Source: Ilyomonas sp965247435 (GTDB taxonomy: Bacteria; Bacteroidota; Bacteroidia; Chitinophagales; Chitinophagaceae). Taken from it: a DNA stretch of 64,000 nt. The position numbers were made by a program, and so were the translations under genes. The notes under the pieces were generated by a model, which worked only from the letters and a program-made list of their open reading frames with translations, had not been told where the DNA came from and ran no database searches. The stretch covers positions 434,001-498,000 of the forward strand of contig OZ252019.1 in assembly GCA_965247435.1 (NCBI GenBank), given 5' to 3'. Positions 17,879 through 26,964 of the stretch are shown piece by piece. Position 1 is the stretch's first letter; every line of letters begins with the position of its first letter.

Positions 17879-18000
17879 AATTATTAAAAGTCTCGTTTTT
17901 GTAACTACATTTTCAATCTTAGCCATTTGTTTAAAACAGTAAAATATCTATTATTAAAAACAACCAGCACAAAAAATTTATCATCTATATCATCTAATAA

Positions 18001-18030
18001 AATAAAAGACCGCTCCGGGCGGTCTATTAT
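18001..18030 (-). terminator. gyrB terminator
   Basis: Hairpin with a perfect six-base GACCGC / GCGGTC stem (18008-18024), followed in the minus-strand direction by a T-rich run (complement of AATAAAA). It starts 27 bases past the gyrB stop codon. Confidence 0.8.
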
Positions 18031-18050
18031 TTTAATATTAAACAGTTTAT

Positions 18051-20030
18051 TTATACATCAATCTTTGCATAGCGGGCGTGCGCTTCAATAAACTCGCGGC
18101 GCGGCGCTACTTCATCACCCATCAGCATACTGAATATGCGGTCTGCTTCGGCAGTGCTGTCCAGTGCCACCCGCTTCAACGTACGGCGCGCAGGATCCAT
18201 TGTTGTTTCCCACAACTGATCAGCATTCATTTCGCCGAGACCTTTATAGCGCTGGGTGCTTACGCTGTCTTCCCGGCCGTTGCCCAGCCGCTCTATCCAC
18301 ATTTTGCGCTGCTCTTCGTTGTAAGCGTAGTGCTGCTCTTTGCCTTTTTTTACAAGGTACAGCGGCGGCTGCGCAATATATACGTACCCCTGCTGTACCA
18401 GCTCTTTCATATACCTGAAAATGAACGTAAGAATAAGCGTGGCAATATGTGAACCGTCCACATCGGCATCCGTCATAATAATAAGCTTGTGATAGCGCAG
18501 CTTGGTAATATTGAGCGCCTTCGGGTCTTCGGGGGTGCCTACCGTAACGCCCATCGCTGTAAAGATGTTGCGGATTTCTTCGTTCTCATAGATCTTATGC
18601 TCCATTGCTTTCTCCACGTTCAATATTTTACCACGCAGGGGCAATATGGCCTGGAAGCTTCTTTCGCGGCCCTGCTTGGCAGTACCGCCGGCGCTGTCTC
18701 CTTCCACTAAATACAATTCGGTTTTTTTCGGATCGCGCTCGCTGCAATCGGCCAGTTTGCCGGGTAGCCCGCTGCCGCTCAGCACCGTTTTGCGCTGCAC
18801 CATTTCCCGGGCCTTCTTGGCAGCTACGCGCGCCTGGGCTGCCAGCACCACCTTACTGATGATATTCTTTGCCTCACGCGGGTTTTCTTCTAGGTAATGC
18901 TCCAGCGCACGGGCTACCGTAGTTTGCACCACGCCGCTTACATCGCTGTTGCCCAGCTTCGTTTTTGTTTGTCCTTCAAACTGCGGCTCGGGCACTTTTA
19001 CCGAGATGATGGCGCTCAGGCCTTCGCGAAAATCGTCGCCCTCCACGGCTACTTTAGCTTTCTCAAACAAGCCCTGCTTATCGCCGTACGATTTAAATAC
19101 GCGGGTAAGCGCCTGTCGAAAACCGGTAACGTGCGTACCGCCTTCGATGGTATTGATATTGTTAACGTAGGAAAAAATATGTTCTTTAAAATCGTCGTTG
19201 TAGGTAAGCGCTACTTCCACTGCTACATTAGAGGCCGCATCGTGGCCTTCCACATATAAAGGCTTACCGATAAGGGAACTGCGGTTGCCGTTTTTATCCA
19301 GCATTTCCACAAACTCTATGATGCCGCCTTCGCTGTAAAACGTTTTGCTGTAAGTAATGCCGTTATCATCCTTCTCGCGCAGGTCACTAAGTGTAATCAG
19401 GATTTTTTTGTTCAGGTAAGAAAGCTCGCGCAGGCGGCCTTCCAGTATTTCGCGGTTGTAAACACTAACCTGGAAAATAGAATAATCCGGCCAGAAATGA
19501 ACCCGGGTACCGGTTTTGTCGCTCAACCCTATTTGGCGCACACCATATTCGGGTTTGCCTTCGTGGTAAGTCTGCTCAAATACTTTTCCCTCGCGATGCA
19601 CGGTTACATGCAGGGTAGTACTCAATGCATTTACGCAGCTTACGCCCACGCCATGCAGGCCGCCGGATACTTTGTAGGTATCTTTATCAAACTTGCCGCC
19701 GGCGTGCAGCACGGTCATTACTATTTCCAGTGCGCTGCGGCCTTCTTTGGTATTGATGCCGGTAGGGATACCACGGCCATCGTCCTGTACGGAGATGGAG
19801 TTATCCTCATGAATTATCACTCCGATATTCTTGCAATAGCCGGCAAGGGCTTCATCTATAGAGTTGTCCACTACTTCATACACAAGGTGATGCAGCCCTT
19901 TTACACCTACATCGCCTATATACATCGCCGGGCGCTTGCGCACGGCTTCCAGGCCTTCTAATACCTGGATACTGTCGGCGCCATAAGCTTTGGTTTGCGG
20001 CGCTTCTAATACTAATGTTTCTTCATTCAT
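18051..20030 (-). CDS. gyrB: DNA gyrase subunit B
   Basis: The ATPase subunit of DNA gyrase, which introduces negative supercoils together with GyrA. It is 659 residues, normal for the Bacteroidota type without the long insertion of proteobacterial GyrB. Domains in order: GHKL ATPase (VVDNSIDEALAG and DDGRGIPT, residues 50-85; 'GGLHGVGVSCVNALS'), transducer with the catalytic-type Lys in 'QTKTKLGNS', then TOPRIM (EGDSAGGTAKQGR about 440 and DADVDGSHIATLI about 517) and the 'QRYKGLGEMNADQLWETTMD' C-terminal block. The last block favours GyrB over ParE. A hairpin terminator lies just downstream. Confidence 0.96.
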   Translation of the reverse strand: MNEETLVLEAPQTKAYGADSIQVLEGLEAVRKRPAMYIGDVGVKGLHHLVYEVVDNSIDEALAGYCKNIGVIIHEDNSISVQDDGRGIPTGINTKEGRSALEIVMTVLHAGGKFDKDTYKVSGGLHGVGVSCVNALSTTLHVTVHREGKVFEQTYHEGKPEYGVRQIGLSDKTGTRVHFWPDYSIFQVSVYNREILEGRLRELSYLNKKILITLSDLREKDDNGITYSKTFYSEGGIIEFVEMLDKNGNRSSLIGKPLYVEGHDAASNVAVEVALTYNDDFKEHIFSYVNNINTIEGGTHVTGFRQALTRVFKSYGDKQGLFEKAKVAVEGDDFREGLSAIISVKVPEPQFEGQTKTKLGNSDVSGVVQTTVARALEHYLEENPREAKNIISKVVLAAQARVAAKKAREMVQRKTVLSGSGLPGKLADCSERDPKKTELYLVEGDSAGGTAKQGRERSFQAILPLRGKILNVEKAMEHKIYENEEIRNIFTAMGVTVGTPEDPKALNITKLRYHKLIIMTDADVDGSHIATLILTFIFRYMKELVQQGYVYIAQPPLYLVKKGKEQHYAYNEEQRKMWIERLGNGREDSVSTQRYKGLGEMNADQLWETTMDPARRTLKRVALDSTAEADRIFSMLMGDEVAPRREFIEAHARYAKIDV

Positions 20031-20479
20031 AACTTAATTACTGGTAAATATTCCTGTCGTAAAATATATTACTTACAGGTTGGGCGAAACTACTGAAAAT
20101 AAGCCATTTTACCGTATGTTTTAACTGCGGCGGCTGCTTATTTTTTGTTATAAATTAACAGCCCGAACGGGGTCCGGTAACGGCCGGTTATTATCAAAAT
20201 TACAAAGGAAGCAATACGGTTTTACTACCTGTATCTAAATTATTATCTAAGCGTAAAATAAGAAAAATGCTTTTTTAAAAGTGTGGGAAAACGGCCGCTT
20301 GTCTATAATAACAGGTGTTGCGGTATCGCATAGGTAAAACCTTTCTGCTAAAATGGAATTATAAAGGAGATTCTTAAATGTAAATGAATATTTTGTTTTT
20401 CCTTTTCAAAAAGCATCTGCATATTCGTAAGTATAAATAACAAAAGCAATGCGCTTGTTGCTTACCTTCACCCCATACG
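20031..20479. other. Divergent intergenic region between gyrB and the polyketide operon
   Basis: About 450 bases with no credible gene. On the minus strand TAATTTTG (20195-20202) matches the TAnnTTTG -7 consensus and could drive gyrB with a long (about 165-base) leader. For the plus-strand operon I see no clear promoter. No recognisable riboswitch or attenuator fold was found by eye. Confidence 0.4.
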
Positions 20480-21343
20480 ATGCTACACCGCTCTACCATA
20501 CAATTGCTGCGCTTGCCGTTTTCCTTTTTTCTTATGCCCGTATATTGGTTTGCAGTAAGCATGGTACCACAGGTGAATGTTGCGAAAGCGATACTCATTT
20601 TTGTACTGCTGCACCTTTTTTTATATCCTTCCAGCAATGGCTACAACAGCTATATGGACCGGGACGAAACGCCTGTTGGCGGCATTGCCAGCCCGCTGCA
20701 ACCCACCAGGCAATTGTTTTACACCACCGTGGTGCTGGATGTGCTGGCAGTAGTATTGTCATTTATTATAAGTGTGCCGTTTGCCATTGCTTTTATCGTG
20801 TATGTCGTTTGCTCCCGGCTGTATAGCTACCGGGGCGTACGGCTCAAGCGCTTTGCCATAGCGGGTTACCTTACAGTCATCATCAACCAGGGGGCACTTA
20901 CTTTCTGGATGGTATATACCGGCGCCAATACTGTAAGCAGTGCTGATTTTCCACATATCGCCTGTACCGCTGCTGCCTTTTTAATTGGCGGCTTTTATCC
21001 TATCACGCAGGTATATCAGCACGAGGCCGACGCAAAAGATGGTGTGCAAACCATCAGTATGCTGTTGGGCGTGCGCGGCACTTTTGTTTTTTGTGCGGTT
21101 ATGTATGTCATCGCTTTTGGCTTACTGTTTGCCCACTTTCAATACGCGCACCAGGTTATACATTTCATGCTGCTGCAATTGTTTTTCATACCTGTATTGA
21201 TTTACTTTTTTTATTGGGTAATGAAAGTCTGGAAGGACAAAGCAAACGCCGATTTTAAGCAAACAATGCGTATGAACTGGCTGGCTGCAAGCTGCACCAA
21301 TGCCGCTTTTATCACCTTATTGATTGTAAATTATTTTGACTAA
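20480..21343 (+). CDS. UbiA-family prenyltransferase
   Basis: A 287-residue membrane protein with about eight hydrophobic helices. Both aspartate-rich motifs of UbiA enzymes are visible: NSYMDRDE (about residue 55) and HEADAKDGVQT (about residue 180), which bind the Mg-diphosphate of an isoprenyl donor. It probably attaches a prenyl chain to an aromatic acceptor, or acts as a homologue in quinone or pigment synthesis. It opens a four-gene unit: its stop codon overlaps the start of the type III polyketide synthase by 8 bases. The context suggests that the acceptor is the phenolic product of that synthase, which is inference. Confidence 0.85.
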   Translation: MLHRSTIQLLRLPFSFFLMPVYWFAVSMVPQVNVAKAILIFVLLHLFLYPSSNGYNSYMDRDETPVGGIASPLQPTRQLFYTTVVLDVLAVVLSFIISVPFAIAFIVYVVCSRLYSYRGVRLKRFAIAGYLTVIINQGALTFWMVYTGANTVSSADFPHIACTAAAFLIGGFYPITQVYQHEADAKDGVQTISMLLGVRGTFVFCAVMYVIAFGLLFAHFQYAHQVIHFMLLQLFFIPVLIYFFYWVMKVWKDKANADFKQTMRMNWLAASCTNAAFITLLIVNYFD

Positions 21344-22427
21344 TATCATTTCCATAGCAACGGCTGTTCCGCAATACAGCCATCAGCAAAAAGACATTCT
21401 GCAGTTTATGCAGCAGGCGTATAATTTAGATGCCACGGATAAACGGAAACTGGCGTTTTTATACAACCGCAGCGGCATTGAGAACCGGTATTCGGTACTG
21501 AAAGATTTTAGCGTACCGCCACAGCAATGGCAGTTTATTAATATCGAGAGCAACGAGTACACGCCCCTGGATAAACGGCTGCAATTGTACAAACAACATG
21601 CATTGCCCCTGTCGTTACAGGCCGCGCAGCAATGCCTCGCTGCTGTTGATACTACTACCACGGTTACTCATCTTATCACCGTAAGCTGCACCGGCATGAG
21701 TGCGCCGGGGCTCGATCTGGAGTTGATGGAGGCGCTGCAGCTTGCTCCGGACACCTTTCGCACCTCCGTAAATTTTATGGGCTGCTATGCCGGTATTCAT
21801 GCGCTTAAGCTGGGTAAAATGATTTGCGATACGGATGTAAAGGCCAATGTGCTGATTGTAGCTACAGAACTATGTACGCTTCACTTTCAGCAGGAATATA
21901 CCATGGACAATGCAGCGAGCAGCCTGCTGTTTGCCGATGGCAGCGCAGCCATATTAATGTCTGCAAATGAAGCTAACAAGCCATTGGCGAGCATTGACAG
22001 TTTTTACTCCACGATTGCTTTTAAAGGCAAGCAGGATATGGCCTGGGAAATAAGCAGTAAAGGATTTTTAATGACGCTGAGCGGGTATGTGCCGCAACTG
22101 ATTGAGGAAGACATTGCCGCGCTGGTTGCTAACGCATTGGCGCAAAATAACCTGTCTGTTAAAGATGTTGGCTATTGGTGTATCCATCCCGGCGGTAAAA
22201 AAATCATAGACACTATTCAACAGCAATTAGCGCTGCCTGCAGCCGCCATGGATTACTCCCGCAGCATCCTGAAAGCTTATGGTAATATGTCGTCGGCTAC
22301 CATCTTTTTTGTGCTGGACGAGATTTGCCGGAGAAAGAAAACGGAACTGCTGCCGGCTGCACCTGCAATGGGTATCGCTTTTGGCCCTGGCCTGACCATG
22401 GAAACTTTCACCGCGACCATTGCATGA
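21336..22427 (+). CDS. Type III polyketide synthase (chalcone/alkylresorcinol synthase family)
   Basis: A 363-residue homodimeric ketosynthase. The Cys-His-Asn triad is complete: Cys118 in 'VSCTGMSAPGLD', His284 in 'CIHPGGKK' and Asn317 in 'YGNMSSATI'. Such enzymes extend an acyl-CoA starter with malonyl-CoA and cyclise the chain to a pyrone or resorcinol. The first in-frame start is a TTG at 21336 (LTNIISIATAVPQ); the next ATG would remove a conserved strand, so the TTG is preferred, and it also gives tight coupling (8-base overlap) with the UbiA gene. Its stop overlaps the methyltransferase start (ATGA). The neighbouring methyltransferase and FAD enzyme resemble the three-enzyme logic of the Streptomyces srs phenolic-lipid cluster. 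Confidence 0.92.
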   Translation: MTNIISIATAVPQYSHQQKDILQFMQQAYNLDATDKRKLAFLYNRSGIENRYSVLKDFSVPPQQWQFINIESNEYTPLDKRLQLYKQHALPLSLQAAQQCLAAVDTTTTVTHLITVSCTGMSAPGLDLELMEALQLAPDTFRTSVNFMGCYAGIHALKLGKMICDTDVKANVLIVATELCTLHFQQEYTMDNAASSLLFADGSAAILMSANEANKPLASIDSFYSTIAFKGKQDMAWEISSKGFLMTLSGYVPQLIEEDIAALVANALAQNNLSVKDVGYWCIHPGGKKIIDTIQQQLALPAAAMDYSRSILKAYGNMSSATIFFVLDEICRRKKTELLPAAPAMGIAFGPGLTMETFTATIA

Positions 22428-23119
22428 ATTTACAACGGCGTTCATACCAAAAAGAGTTATTGGATAACGATGCTGTTCCTTTTGCCGATATCCGGCAGAA
22501 TATGCAGGAGCTGAATACCATCAATACGTTGTTAGGCGGGCATCGCATTACCATCAAAGGCTTTAATTTATTGCGTGCTGATAAACAGCCGTTGCATGTG
22601 TGCGAGATAGGCTGTGGCGGCGGCGACAACTTAACGGCCATTTTAAAGTGGTGTAAAAATAAGCGCATATCCATACGTTTTACCGGCATTGACATTAAGG
22701 AAGAATGCATCCTGTTCGCTAAAACGCACGGTGCATTATCACACTGCACAAACTGGGTAACGAGCGATTACCGGCAAGTGGTTTTTGAAAGCAAGCCCGA
22801 TATTATTTTTTCTTCGTTGTTCTGCCATCATTTTACCAATGATGAATTAGCAGCGCAACTGCGGTGGATGCAGCAAAATGCAACGGTTGGTTTTTTTATC
22901 AACGATTTGCAGCGGCACCCGCTGGCCTATCATGCTATTAAAATGCTCACGCGCTTATTTTCCAAATCTTATCTTGTAAAAAACGATGCGCCATTGAGCG
23001 TGGCAAGAGGCTTCCATAAAAAGGAATGGGAACAAATATGTGCCGGAGCAGGCATTAACGCTTTTACAATTCAATGGCAGTGGGCGTTTCGCTATTTGAT
23101 TACTTATCGCCATGCATGA
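22424..23119 (+). CDS. Class I SAM-dependent methyltransferase
   Basis: A 231-residue cytoplasmic methyltransferase with motif I 'VCEIGCGGGDNLTAI' and the acidic ribose-binding strand 'FTGIDIKEE'. The start is the ATG at 22424, overlapping the polyketide synthase stop by 4 bases (ATGA); the longer reading frame upstream lies inside the synthase gene and has no family resemblance. The last codons overlap the FAD oxidoreductase start by 8 bases. By context it probably O- or C-methylates the polyketide phenol; the sequence alone does not tell which. Confidence 0.88.
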   Translation: MNLQRRSYQKELLDNDAVPFADIRQNMQELNTINTLLGGHRITIKGFNLLRADKQPLHVCEIGCGGGDNLTAILKWCKNKRISIRFTGIDIKEECILFAKTHGALSHCTNWVTSDYRQVVFESKPDIIFSSLFCHHFTNDELAAQLRWMQQNATVGFFINDLQRHPLAYHAIKMLTRLFSKSYLVKNDAPLSVARGFHKKEWEQICAGAGINAFTIQWQWAFRYLITYRHA

Positions 23120-24251
23120 AAACATACTATACGATGTAGCCGTTATCGGCGGTGGCCTGGCGGGCTTGTCGCTATCTATCCAGTGCGCCGATGCGGGTTA
23201 CAAAGTAGCGTTGTTTGAGAAAGAAAACTACCCGTTTCATAAGGTGTGCGGCGAGTACATCAGCATGGAAAGCTATCCTTTTCTGCAGCGTTTGGGATTG
23301 ACACTGCAAGATTTAAACCTGCCGCTGATTCATACATTAAACATAACAGATGTAAGCGGCAATCGGTACAACTTTCCTTTGGATATGGGAGGCTTTGGTA
23401 TCAGCCGTTATGCGCTCGATTATTGGTTATATCAAAAGGCAATAGCAAAAGGCGTTGCCCTGTTTACACAAACAAAAGTGCAGGAGGTAGCATTTAATCA
23501 AAACAAATTTAGTATTGCTACTTCATCCGGTATATTCAGTGCGCGTACTGTAGGCGGAAGCTGGGGCAAGCGCAGTAATATAGATGTGAAATGGCAGCGC
23601 CCTTTTGTGCAGCAAAAGCCGAATAAGCTTAACAATTACATCGGCGTAAAATACCACATCGAATACGGGCATCCGGCAGATGTGATTGCGCTGCACAACT
23701 TCTATAACGGCTACTGCGGCATCTCGCGCATAGAAGATGACCAATGCTGTCTTTGCTACTTAACAACGGCAGACAACCTGAAACAGCACAGCAACAGCAT
23801 TCCGCAAATGGAGAAAGCCTTGTTGTCGCGAAATCCCCACCTGCAAAAAATCTTTAAGGAAGCCCGTTTTTTATACAAACAGCCGCTCGTGATATCGCAG
23901 GTTAGTTTTGAAAAAAAAATGCAGACAGCAAATAATATACTGATGCTCGGAGACGCAGCCGGGCTGATAACGCCGCTTTGCGGCAATGGCATGAGTATGG
24001 CGCTGCATTCGTCGGTCATCGCATTTGCAAATATCCGGCAATACCTGCAAAACAGTATTTCGTTCAGCCAAATGCAGGAAGCTTATACACAGCAGTGGAA
24101 AGCGCAGTTTTCTAAGCGGTTGGCCGCCGGAAGGCTTATCCAGCGTATGTTTGGCGGTAATACAACTACCAGATTGTTTTTAAAAGCAATGGCTGCTTTT
24201 CCATTATTAGCCAAAAAAATAATTGGGTCAACGCATGGTTCTGTATTTTAA
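23112..24251 (+). CDS. FAD-dependent oxidoreductase (monooxygenase / geranylgeranyl-reductase-like)
   Basis: A 379-residue flavoprotein. The N-terminal Rossmann motif VIGGGLAGLS (Gly13-14-15) binds FAD; 'KVCGEYIS' (Cys46) and 'GDAAGLITPLCGNGMSMAL' (about residue 280) are the typical second and third FAD contacts of the PHBH/geranylgeranyl-reductase superfamily. It lies last in the overlapping UbiA / polyketide synthase / methyltransferase unit, so it could hydroxylate the ring to a hydroquinone or quinone, as SrsC does, or reduce a prenyl chain. The sequence cannot separate these two roles. Confidence 0.88.
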   Translation: MHENILYDVAVIGGGLAGLSLSIQCADAGYKVALFEKENYPFHKVCGEYISMESYPFLQRLGLTLQDLNLPLIHTLNITDVSGNRYNFPLDMGGFGISRYALDYWLYQKAIAKGVALFTQTKVQEVAFNQNKFSIATSSGIFSARTVGGSWGKRSNIDVKWQRPFVQQKPNKLNNYIGVKYHIEYGHPADVIALHNFYNGYCGISRIEDDQCCLCYLTTADNLKQHSNSIPQMEKALLSRNPHLQKIFKEARFLYKQPLVISQVSFEKKMQTANNILMLGDAAGLITPLCGNGMSMALHSSVIAFANIRQYLQNSISFSQMQEAYTQQWKAQFSKRLAAGRLIQRMFGGNTTTRLFLKAMAAFPLLAKKIIGSTHGSVF

Positions 24252-24316
24252 AAACTGTTCCTGATCGCCTGCTTCCTGTTTATACTGCATAGCTATTTTA
24301 TACTGAATTTACTCTT

Positions 24317-24739
24317 ATGTCTTTAACAGAAAATGAAATGGCTGCTGCCATGCAAAATATATTAATGTTGCGGCAGGCAAACAATGCAGCTATTGCCGCC
24401 CACGACTTGCAGCCGGTGCTGCATACCTGGAAAGAAAATGTGCATATCACGCGTGGCAACGGCAATTTTATTACTGATAGGCAAGCGATGCAGGCAGCGC
24501 TTGAAAAGGAGTTTGCAGATGCATCGTTTGTTTCTTATTGCCGTATGCCGGAAAAAATAAGCATCAGCGGAGACGGAAGTATGGCTTCGGAGCAAGGCAA
24601 CTGGAAAGGCGTACGAATACAGGATAACAGGCCTTTACAAACAACCGGTGTTTATATGGCTATGTGGAAAAGAGAAAATGATACCTGGAGGATAGGGGCA
24701 GAGTTATATATTGCGCTCGCTACCGGTGCAGGTGAATAG
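24317..24739 (+). CDS. NTF2-like (SnoaL/DUF4440-type) protein
   Basis: A 140-residue single-domain protein: a helical N-terminal part ('NNAAIAAHDLQPVLHTW'), then curved beta strands ending 'VYMAMWKRENDTWRIGAELYIALA', which is the fold signature of the NTF2/SnoaL superfamily. No signal peptide, so cytoplasmic. Members are small cyclases, isomerases or ligand-binding proteins. It follows the polyketide operon after 65 bases on the same strand and might belong to it; a role in that pathway is only a guess. Confidence 0.75.
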   Translation: MSLTENEMAAAMQNILMLRQANNAAIAAHDLQPVLHTWKENVHITRGNGNFITDRQAMQAALEKEFADASFVSYCRMPEKISISGDGSMASEQGNWKGVRIQDNRPLQTTGVYMAMWKRENDTWRIGAELYIALATGAGE

Positions 24740-24873
24740 CAGCAACTACTCACTGTTAAGGTGCAGAAAAACTTTTAAGTAAATTTTTGTTACCGCCTTA
24801 TTGTTTTGCGCAGCTAAACAGCAATTTTGTACCACGGAAATTATAACCGTTACTTTCATACCTTTTACAGCAC

Positions 24874-26964
24874 ATGCGGGTTTACAATCAATCGAGAAGC
24901 CGGATCATCCAGATTATTTTTTTATCAGTCTTTGTTATCATCATTATGCAACTGCTGCACCTGCAGTTGTTTTCGTCCGACTACCGCCTGCAGGCTGAGA
25001 ACAATGCTATTTACCGGAAGGTGGTTTATCCCGACCGCGGTATTATCTACGACCGTAAAAAACATGCGGTGCTGGAAAATACCATCATGTACGATTTGTT
25101 TGTAACGCCCTCTGAAATAAAAGGAACCGATACGGCCTCGCTTTGTAATATCCTGGGGATAGACACGGCAGAATTTAAGAAGCGCATTTTAACCTGCATT
25201 ATTAAAAATTCGCGCTACAAACCTAGTGTCTTCGAGCCGCTGCTTTCCAACGAAAAATACGCAAGGCTGAACGAAGACATGTATAAGTTTACCGGCTTTG
25301 TATTGCAGGACAGGCCTGTGCGCAACTACCCGTATCATGCTGCTGCCCACCTGCTTGGCTATATCGGCGAGGTAGATACATCTTTCCTGCGCAAGCACAA
25401 AGAGGAGGGCTACGAGATGGGCGACTATGCAGGCCTTGCCGGGCTGGAGCGCACCTACGAAAAAATACTGATGGGGCAGCGTGGCGTAAAGCGCTATATC
25501 CGCGACAACCATGCCCGCATCGTAGGGTCGTACGAGAAGGGCGTTTTTGATACGGCGGCTATTGCAGGCCGCAACCTCTACAGCAGTATGGATATAGAAG
25601 TGCAGCAACTGGCCGAGAAGCTGATGAAAAACAAGATCGGCAGTGCAGTTGCCATTAATCCGAAGACCGGCGGCATCATCGCCATGGTTTCGGGTCCTAC
25701 CTACGACCCGGAAGATTTAACCGGCGCCCAGCGGCGAAAAAATTTCAGCCGTATGTTCCTGGATACGGCGCGCCCGCTGCTCAACCGCGCCATCAAAGGC
25801 CAGTACCCGCCGGGCTCTACGTTCAAACCACTGGGAGGGCTGGTAGCACTGGACGAAGGACTGATAACACCCAGCTTTGGGTATCCCTGTTATGGCGCTT
25901 ATACTGCCTGCGGCGTAAGTGTAAAATGCCTGCACTCCGGCGGCGGCCATTCCTCTTCGCTGCGCAATGCACTGGCCTATTCCTGCAATTCTTATTTTAC
26001 GCAGATGTACCGGATGGCGGTGGACAATCCTGCTTATAAAAAGCCGCATGAAGGCTATATGAAATGGAAAGAATACATGAACAATTTTGGTTTGGGGAAA
26101 CGCCTTGGCGTGGACCTGCCCAGCGAAGACGGCGGCAAAATACCCGATACCTCCGGCTACAATAAGGATTATGGCAACAGCCATTGGGGGAGCTGCTTTA
26201 ATGAAACATTAGGCATCGGGCAGGACCGGATGCTGGTAACACCGCTGCAGTTGGCTAACGCTATGGCTATTATTGCCAATAAAGGCTTTTACTATACGCC
26301 GCATGTAATAGACAGCGTAGAGAATGAATCAACGGAAGACACTGTTTTTTTTAATAAATACCGGATCAAACACCAGCCTGCCCACATCAGCGATGCCGAT
26401 TTTGAAGCGATACACGATGGGATGGCGGATGTGGCTACTTTAGGTACGGCCGCCTTTATTAAAGTGCCGGGTGTTGAATTTTGCGCCAAAACAGGTACGG
26501 CGCAAAACCCGCACGGAAAGAACCACTCCATCTTTGTGGCGTTTGCGCCAAAAAACGATCCTAAGATTGCCGTAGCCGTGGTGGTAGAAAACGCAGGTTT
26601 TGGCGCTACCTGGGCCGGCCCGATCGCTGCTTTTATGATGGAAAAATATTTGAATGACAGTATTACCGCCGACCGGCTGAAAGAAGTAGAACGGATCTCC
26701 AGTGCCAACCTGATACCCGAAGCCATTAAGCACTGGTATTATGTAAAAGACTCGCTGCGCAGTATAAAAGCAGCAAAGCTGGATGTGGATACAATACCGG
26801 TAAAACTGGATAATGGCCTTGAAAACCGCAAGGTTACTTTTGATCCGGAGGCCGAGCCTAACCGTAAAGACAGTGGTAATAATACGCCTTCCGTTTTTCA
26901 GCAGCAGTCGCCGGCTATTGCACCCGATACCAATAAAAGAAGACCGAACATTAAAAAGCCATGA
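24874..26964 (+). CDS. mrdA: Penicillin-binding protein 2 (elongasome transpeptidase)
   Basis: A 696-residue class B PBP. One membrane anchor near the start (IIQIIFLSVFVIIIMQLLHL), then a dimerisation domain with the 'RGIIYDRKKHAVLENT' opening and 'RNYPYHAAAHLLGYIGEV' block, then the transpeptidase domain. All three active-site motifs are present: STFK (Ser315-Lys318), SCN (370-372) and KTGT (539-542). It cross-links lateral-wall peptidoglycan together with RodA, whose gene starts within the last 4 bases (ATGA overlap). The tail beyond about residue 600 is polar and proline-rich. mreB/C/D are not in the window. Confidence 0.94.
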   Translation: MRVYNQSRSRIIQIIFLSVFVIIIMQLLHLQLFSSDYRLQAENNAIYRKVVYPDRGIIYDRKKHAVLENTIMYDLFVTPSEIKGTDTASLCNILGIDTAEFKKRILTCIIKNSRYKPSVFEPLLSNEKYARLNEDMYKFTGFVLQDRPVRNYPYHAAAHLLGYIGEVDTSFLRKHKEEGYEMGDYAGLAGLERTYEKILMGQRGVKRYIRDNHARIVGSYEKGVFDTAAIAGRNLYSSMDIEVQQLAEKLMKNKIGSAVAINPKTGGIIAMVSGPTYDPEDLTGAQRRKNFSRMFLDTARPLLNRAIKGQYPPGSTFKPLGGLVALDEGLITPSFGYPCYGAYTACGVSVKCLHSGGGHSSSLRNALAYSCNSYFTQMYRMAVDNPAYKKPHEGYMKWKEYMNNFGLGKRLGVDLPSEDGGKIPDTSGYNKDYGNSHWGSCFNETLGIGQDRMLVTPLQLANAMAIIANKGFYYTPHVIDSVENESTEDTVFFNKYRIKHQPAHISDADFEAIHDGMADVATLGTAAFIKVPGVEFCAKTGTAQNPHGKNHSIFVAFAPKNDPKIAVAVVVENAGFGATWAGPIAAFMMEKYLNDSITADRLKEVERISSANLIPEAIKHWYYVKDSLRSIKAAKLDVDTIPVKLDNGLENRKVTFDPEAEPNRKDSGNNTPSVFQQQSPAIAPDTNKRRPNIKKP

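Noticed and set aside
19497..19961. 154-codon frame opposite gyrB
   Set aside because: gyrB is certain here and the shadow frame has no recognisable domain.
20449..20826. 125-codon frame starting just before the UbiA gene
   Set aside because: Overlaps UbiA in another frame; UbiA carries both Asp motifs and membrane helices, while this frame is Cys/His-rich noise.
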